A stretch of DNA of 9,479 nt. Origin: Caldifarciminota bacterium UBA2202 (GTDB taxonomy: Bacteria > Hydrothermota > 32-111). This document shows, piece after piece, positions 7,743 through 9,479 of this stretch (positions are counted from its first letter, which is position 1; every line of letters starts with the position of its first letter). Made by a program: the position numbers and the translations under genes. The notes under the pieces are model-generated. The model was given only the letters and a program-made list of their open reading frames with translations. It was not told the DNA's origin and did no database searches. The stretch lies in the NCBI GenBank assembly GCA_002327905.1, contig DCUY01000039.1, forward strand, positions 1 to 9,479, read 5' to 3'.

Positions 7743-7748
7743 CCTCCT
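7743..7748 (-). promoter_or_regulatory. Shine-Dalgarno of the M6 metallopeptidase gene
   Basis: Read on the minus strand the sequence is AGGAGG followed by six bases (ttttca) and ATG at 7736. This is an optimal site and spacing, fixes the start upstream of the signal peptide, and shows that the host uses canonical Shine-Dalgarno initiation for this gene. Confidence 0.9.
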
Positions 7749-7879
7749 ATTTTTTGGTTTTTTTTTCTAAATAGAACTGCCTGTTTACTTAGCAATACTT
7801 ATGCCACATTTAAATATATATATAACAACCACTTAAATATGGTTTGCGTTGAATTTATGTGCAATAAAACCTATATGTG

Positions 7880-7953
7880 ATTTTTTGCATCTCTAAATGG
7901 TATAATTATTTACTACTTATAATTTATAATAAAAGACAGAAGATGCAAAAAAT
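7880..7953. repeat. Perfect 13-bp inverted repeat with 48-bp spacer
   Basis: attttttgcatct at 7880-7892 and its exact reverse complement agatgcaaaaaat at 7941-7953. The match stops at both outer ends; two more inner pairs are possible if A7940 is bulged. The arms are centred 61 bp apart, close to six helical turns. The left arm lies just upstream of an extended -10 promoter and the right arm lies in the expected 5' leader. It could be a pair of operator half-sites or a long-loop RNA hairpin; the sequence alone does not decide. Confidence 0.75.
7898..7906 (+). promoter_or_regulatory. Extended -10 promoter candidate for the dihydrolipoamide dehydrogenase gene
   Basis: TGG followed by TATAAT (7901-7906) is a perfect extended -10 element (TGnTATAAT). 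No good -35 box is present at 16-18 bp, which extended -10 promoters tolerate. Transcription would start near 7913 and give a leader of about 100 nt containing the right arm of the inverted repeat. Confidence 0.5.
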
Positions 7954-7967
7954 GCACTACAATAGAA

Positions 7968-7995
7968 TTGACTTTTTAAAATTTAATGATAATAT
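7968..7995 (+). promoter_or_regulatory. Second, proximal promoter candidate for the dihydrolipoamide dehydrogenase gene
   Basis: TTGACT at 7968-7973 matches five of six -35 consensus bases, with TAATAT at 7990-7995 (four of six) after a 16-bp spacer. A start near 8002 would leave a leader of about 15 nt that still includes the GGAGG site. The -10 box is weak and the region is AT-rich, so this is an alternative or additional promoter only. Confidence 0.4.
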
Positions 7996-8007
7996 ATATA
8001 AAAAAAT

Positions 8008-8012
8008 GGAGG
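8008..8012 (+). promoter_or_regulatory. Shine-Dalgarno GGAGG that decides the dehydrogenase start
   Basis: GGAGG is followed by two consecutive ATG codons. Spacing to the first ATG (8014) is one base, too short for normal initiation. Spacing to the second (8017) is four bases, short but workable. An ATG at 8006 opens only three sense codons (ATG GAG GCA) before TGA at 8015-8017, whose last bases overlap both candidate starts. Confidence 0.8.
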
Positions 8013-8016
8013 CATG

Positions 8017-9348
8017 ATGCAGAAATTTGATATTGCGATAATCGGAGGAGGAACAGGAGGATACAGAGCGGCTGAAATACTTGCAAGCCACGGTAAAAAA
8101 GTCGTATTATTCGAAAAGTCGAATATCGGAGGAGTCTGTCTGAACTGTGGATGCATTCCGACAAAGGCATTGATAGCATCTGCAGAAGTTATAGAACAGA
8201 TGAAGACAAGTGAAAAATTCGGGATAAAATCATCTCATGAAATTGATTTCTCCAAGATAATGGCAAGAAAAGAAAAAATAGTAAAAATGCTCACTTTAGG
8301 GCTTCAAAAAAAACTTGCAAAAATGGGAATTTCAATTATAAATAAAGAGGCATTTATAAAGGGGGAAAATTTAATAATATCCGACAATGAAGAATATTCA
8401 GTTGAAAATATAATCATTGCAACAGGCAGTGTTGATGCAGGTCTAAGAGGAATTGATTTTGACGGAGAGGATGTATTGTCTTCAAAAGACATACTCTCTC
8501 TTAATGAGGTGCCTCAGAGACTTTTAGTAATCGGAGCAGGGGTGATAGGTTCCGAATTTTCAACTGTGTTTTCATACATGGGCTCCAAGGTGACTCTATT
8601 GGAATTTCTGCCAAAACCCTTTTTCTCGACTAGGAGCAGTTTGATAATGAATGAGGGGGAGAAAATTCTGAAAAAGTCGGGAATCGATTTAAAGACATCA
8701 TCATCAGTCGCTTCAATAGACAAGGAAAAAAAGATGGTTATTCTTTCAGACGACTCTCGGCTGGAATATGACAAAGTGCTTATAGCGACCGGAAGAATTC
8801 CTGTTGTCAATTCGGATGCCAAGAATCTCGGCATTGAAATTACGGACAGGGGATTCATAAAGACAAATAATAATAAGCAGACAAACATTGAAAATATTTA
8901 TGCTCTCGGAGACTGCACTGAAGGACCGATGCTTGCACATAAAGCTTATTATGACGCTTATATAGCGTCTTTTCACATTTTAGGGGAGAATGAAGAACAG
9001 ATGAAAATGTGCGATGTGCCGTATTCGATTTTCACAATTCCATCAATTTCACACTGCGGTCTGAGCGAGGATATGTGCATTGAACAGAAAATAAATTACA
9101 GAAAAATCGAATCTTCTTATGCAGAAAACGGAAGGGCCGCGACCTATGAGGCGAGGCAGGGGATATTTTCAATGCTTATAGGAGAAAACGACAGAATTTT
9201 AGGTGTGACTATAATAGGAAAAGAGAGTGATACTCTTATTCATGAAATAATTCCTTTGATTCATAATAATATTCCTTATACTGCTTTGAAGCGCACAATT
9301 CATATTCATCCCACTTTGAGTGAAATCATTCAGGAAGCATTGTTTTAG
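8017..9348 (+). CDS. lpdA: Dihydrolipoyl dehydrogenase (E3)-type flavoprotein disulfide reductase
   Basis: Reoxidises protein-bound dihydrolipoamide to lipoamide with NAD+, using FAD and a redox-active disulfide; it is the cytoplasmic E3 subunit of 2-oxoacid dehydrogenase complexes or glycine cleavage. Numbering from the ATG at 8017 (443 residues), the FAD dinucleotide fold is GGGTGG at 10-15. The disulfide motif is CLNCGCIPTK with C41 and C46. The central IIIATGS (132-138) and VLIATGR (254-260) segments are present. The NAD fold is GAGVIG at 173-178 with acidic E196 at the end of the second strand, favouring NAD+ over NADP+. ALGD (296-299) contacts FAD. The C-terminal HPTLSE gives the catalytic pair H431 and E436. 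Length is slightly below the usual 460-475. An extra Cys (C44) lies between the redox cysteines. ATG 8014 would add one Met but sits one base after the Shine-Dalgarno. Another pyridine nucleotide-disulfide reductase is possible, but HPTLSE and NAD-type features favour E3. No E1, E2 or lipoylation gene is in view. Confidence 0.9.
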   Translation: MQKFDIAIIGGGTGGYRAAEILASHGKKVVLFEKSNIGGVCLNCGCIPTKALIASAEVIEQMKTSEKFGIKSSHEIDFSKIMARKEKIVKMLTLGLQKKLAKMGISIINKEAFIKGENLIISDNEEYSVENIIIATGSVDAGLRGIDFDGEDVLSSKDILSLNEVPQRLLVIGAGVIGSEFSTVFSYMGSKVTLLEFLPKPFFSTRSSLIMNEGEKILKKSGIDLKTSSSVASIDKEKKMVILSDDSRLEYDKVLIATGRIPVVNSDAKNLGIEITDRGFIKTNNNKQTNIENIYALGDCTEGPMLAHKAYYDAYIASFHILGENEEQMKMCDVPYSIFTIPSISHCGLSEDMCIEQKINYRKIESSYAENGRAATYEARQGIFSMLIGENDRILGVTIIGKESDTLIHEIIPLIHNNIPYTALKRTIHIHPTLSEIIQEALF

Positions 9349-9479
9349 AAAACAGAATTGATGACTGGTGGCAAGTAAAAACGCCTTGCTCGGCACACGG
9401 TATACGGTATACGGAATACGGAATACGGAATACGGAATACGGCGTTCACATCTGGCCACACGCGGGCATAGCGTCGGCT
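9349..9479. other. Gene-free 3' end of the window
   Basis: 131 bp after the dehydrogenase stop. A weak 5-bp inverted repeat (gcaag 9371-9375, cttgc 9385-9389) lacks a T tract and is not a credible terminator. The 7-bp array follows, then a GC-rich stretch (about 9443-9479) unlike the rest of the intergenic DNA. No gene is recognised. Confidence 0.7.
9394..9442. repeat. 7-bp tandem repeat array (7 units, WATACGG)
   Basis: Seven contiguous heptamers: cacacgg, then tatacgg twice, then aatacgg four times, ending at 9442. It is far less degenerate than the array at 37-106. Units are homogenised in blocks, as expected from slippage or unequal exchange. On the minus strand it reads CCGTATT/CCGTATA, and translation gives an artefactual heptapeptide repeat (FRIPYSV-like). 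Confidence 0.95.

Larger units (their letters stand above)
7737..8013. other. AT-rich divergent intergenic region
   Basis: 277 bp between the divergent metallopeptidase and dihydrolipoamide dehydrogenase genes. It holds the Shine-Dalgarno sites of both genes, a T tract (7758-7766), a TA-repeat stretch (7813-7824), two copies of TTAAATAT (7810-7817 and 7833-7840), a 13-bp inverted repeat and three TATAAT boxes (7901-7906, 7918-7923, 7925-7930). I found no convincing minus-strand promoter for the metallopeptidase gene and no gene in this interval. Confidence 0.8.

Noticed and set aside
7372..7770. 132-residue plus-strand open frame opposite the start of the metallopeptidase gene
   Set aside because: Antisense to a signal peptide and conserved M6 region; no ribosome site and low-complexity ending from the T tract.
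7876..7893. CRP/FNR-like site (TGTGA then TTTTTT then GCATC)
   Set aside because: Only the left half matches; the right half is not TCACA, and the same bases are better explained by the inverted repeat arm.
9370..9390. Hairpin after the dehydrogenase gene as a terminator
   Set aside because: Only five base pairs with a nine-base loop and no T tract on either strand.
9199..9459. Minus-strand open frame with FRIPYSV/FRIPYTV-like repeats
   Set aside because: The repeated residues come from translating the CCGTATT heptamers; the rest is antisense to the dehydrogenase gene, with no domain or ribosome site.

Overview
The window reads as an AT-rich chromosomal segment from an uncultured bacterium. 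The best lineage clue is the large secreted protein on the minus strand. It has a Sec signal peptide, an M6-type metallopeptidase domain, fibronectin-like repeats and a C-terminal domain resembling type IX secretion (Por) sorting domains, a combination typical of Bacteroidota/FCB-group and related candidate phyla. I cannot resolve the phylum further. There are no rRNA, tRNA, CRISPR or insertion-sequence signals.

Layout. Positions 1-161 hold a degenerate 7-bp tandem array (37-106) and a good sigma70-like promoter that sits almost on top of the first start codon. Positions 162-3886 form a compact plus-strand operon of three overlapping genes: an alkaline-phosphatase-superfamily phosphodiesterase, a second and different sulfatase-fold member of the same superfamily, and a GT4 glycosyltransferase. 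A strong bidirectional hairpin terminator (3894-3926) separates it from the convergent minus-strand M6 gene (3939-7736). A 277-bp AT-rich divergent intergenic region (7737-8013) carries a perfect 13-bp inverted repeat, several TATAAT boxes and Shine-Dalgarno sites for both flanking genes. The plus-strand gene at 8017-9348 is a dihydrolipoamide-dehydrogenase-type flavoprotein. The last 131 bp contain a second 7-bp tandem array of different sequence (9394-9442) and a GC-rich tail.

How the genes work together. The three-gene operon looks complete, with its own promoter and terminator. None of its products has a signal peptide or obvious membrane helix, so they should act in the cytoplasm, most plausibly on nucleotide- or lipid-linked intermediates of a surface glycan; the substrate is not visible. 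The M6 protein is an exported or surface-anchored protease with no clear functional tie to the operon. The lipoamide dehydrogenase is central metabolism (E3 subunit), but no E1, E2 or glycine-cleavage genes are in view.

The most unusual items are the two heptamer arrays with the same period but different units, the inverted repeat bracketing a consensus extended -10 promoter, the probable leaderless start and tight overlaps of the operon, and the pairing of two cytoplasmic AP-superfamily enzymes with a glycosyltransferase. I did not find a clearly new defence or mobile system.
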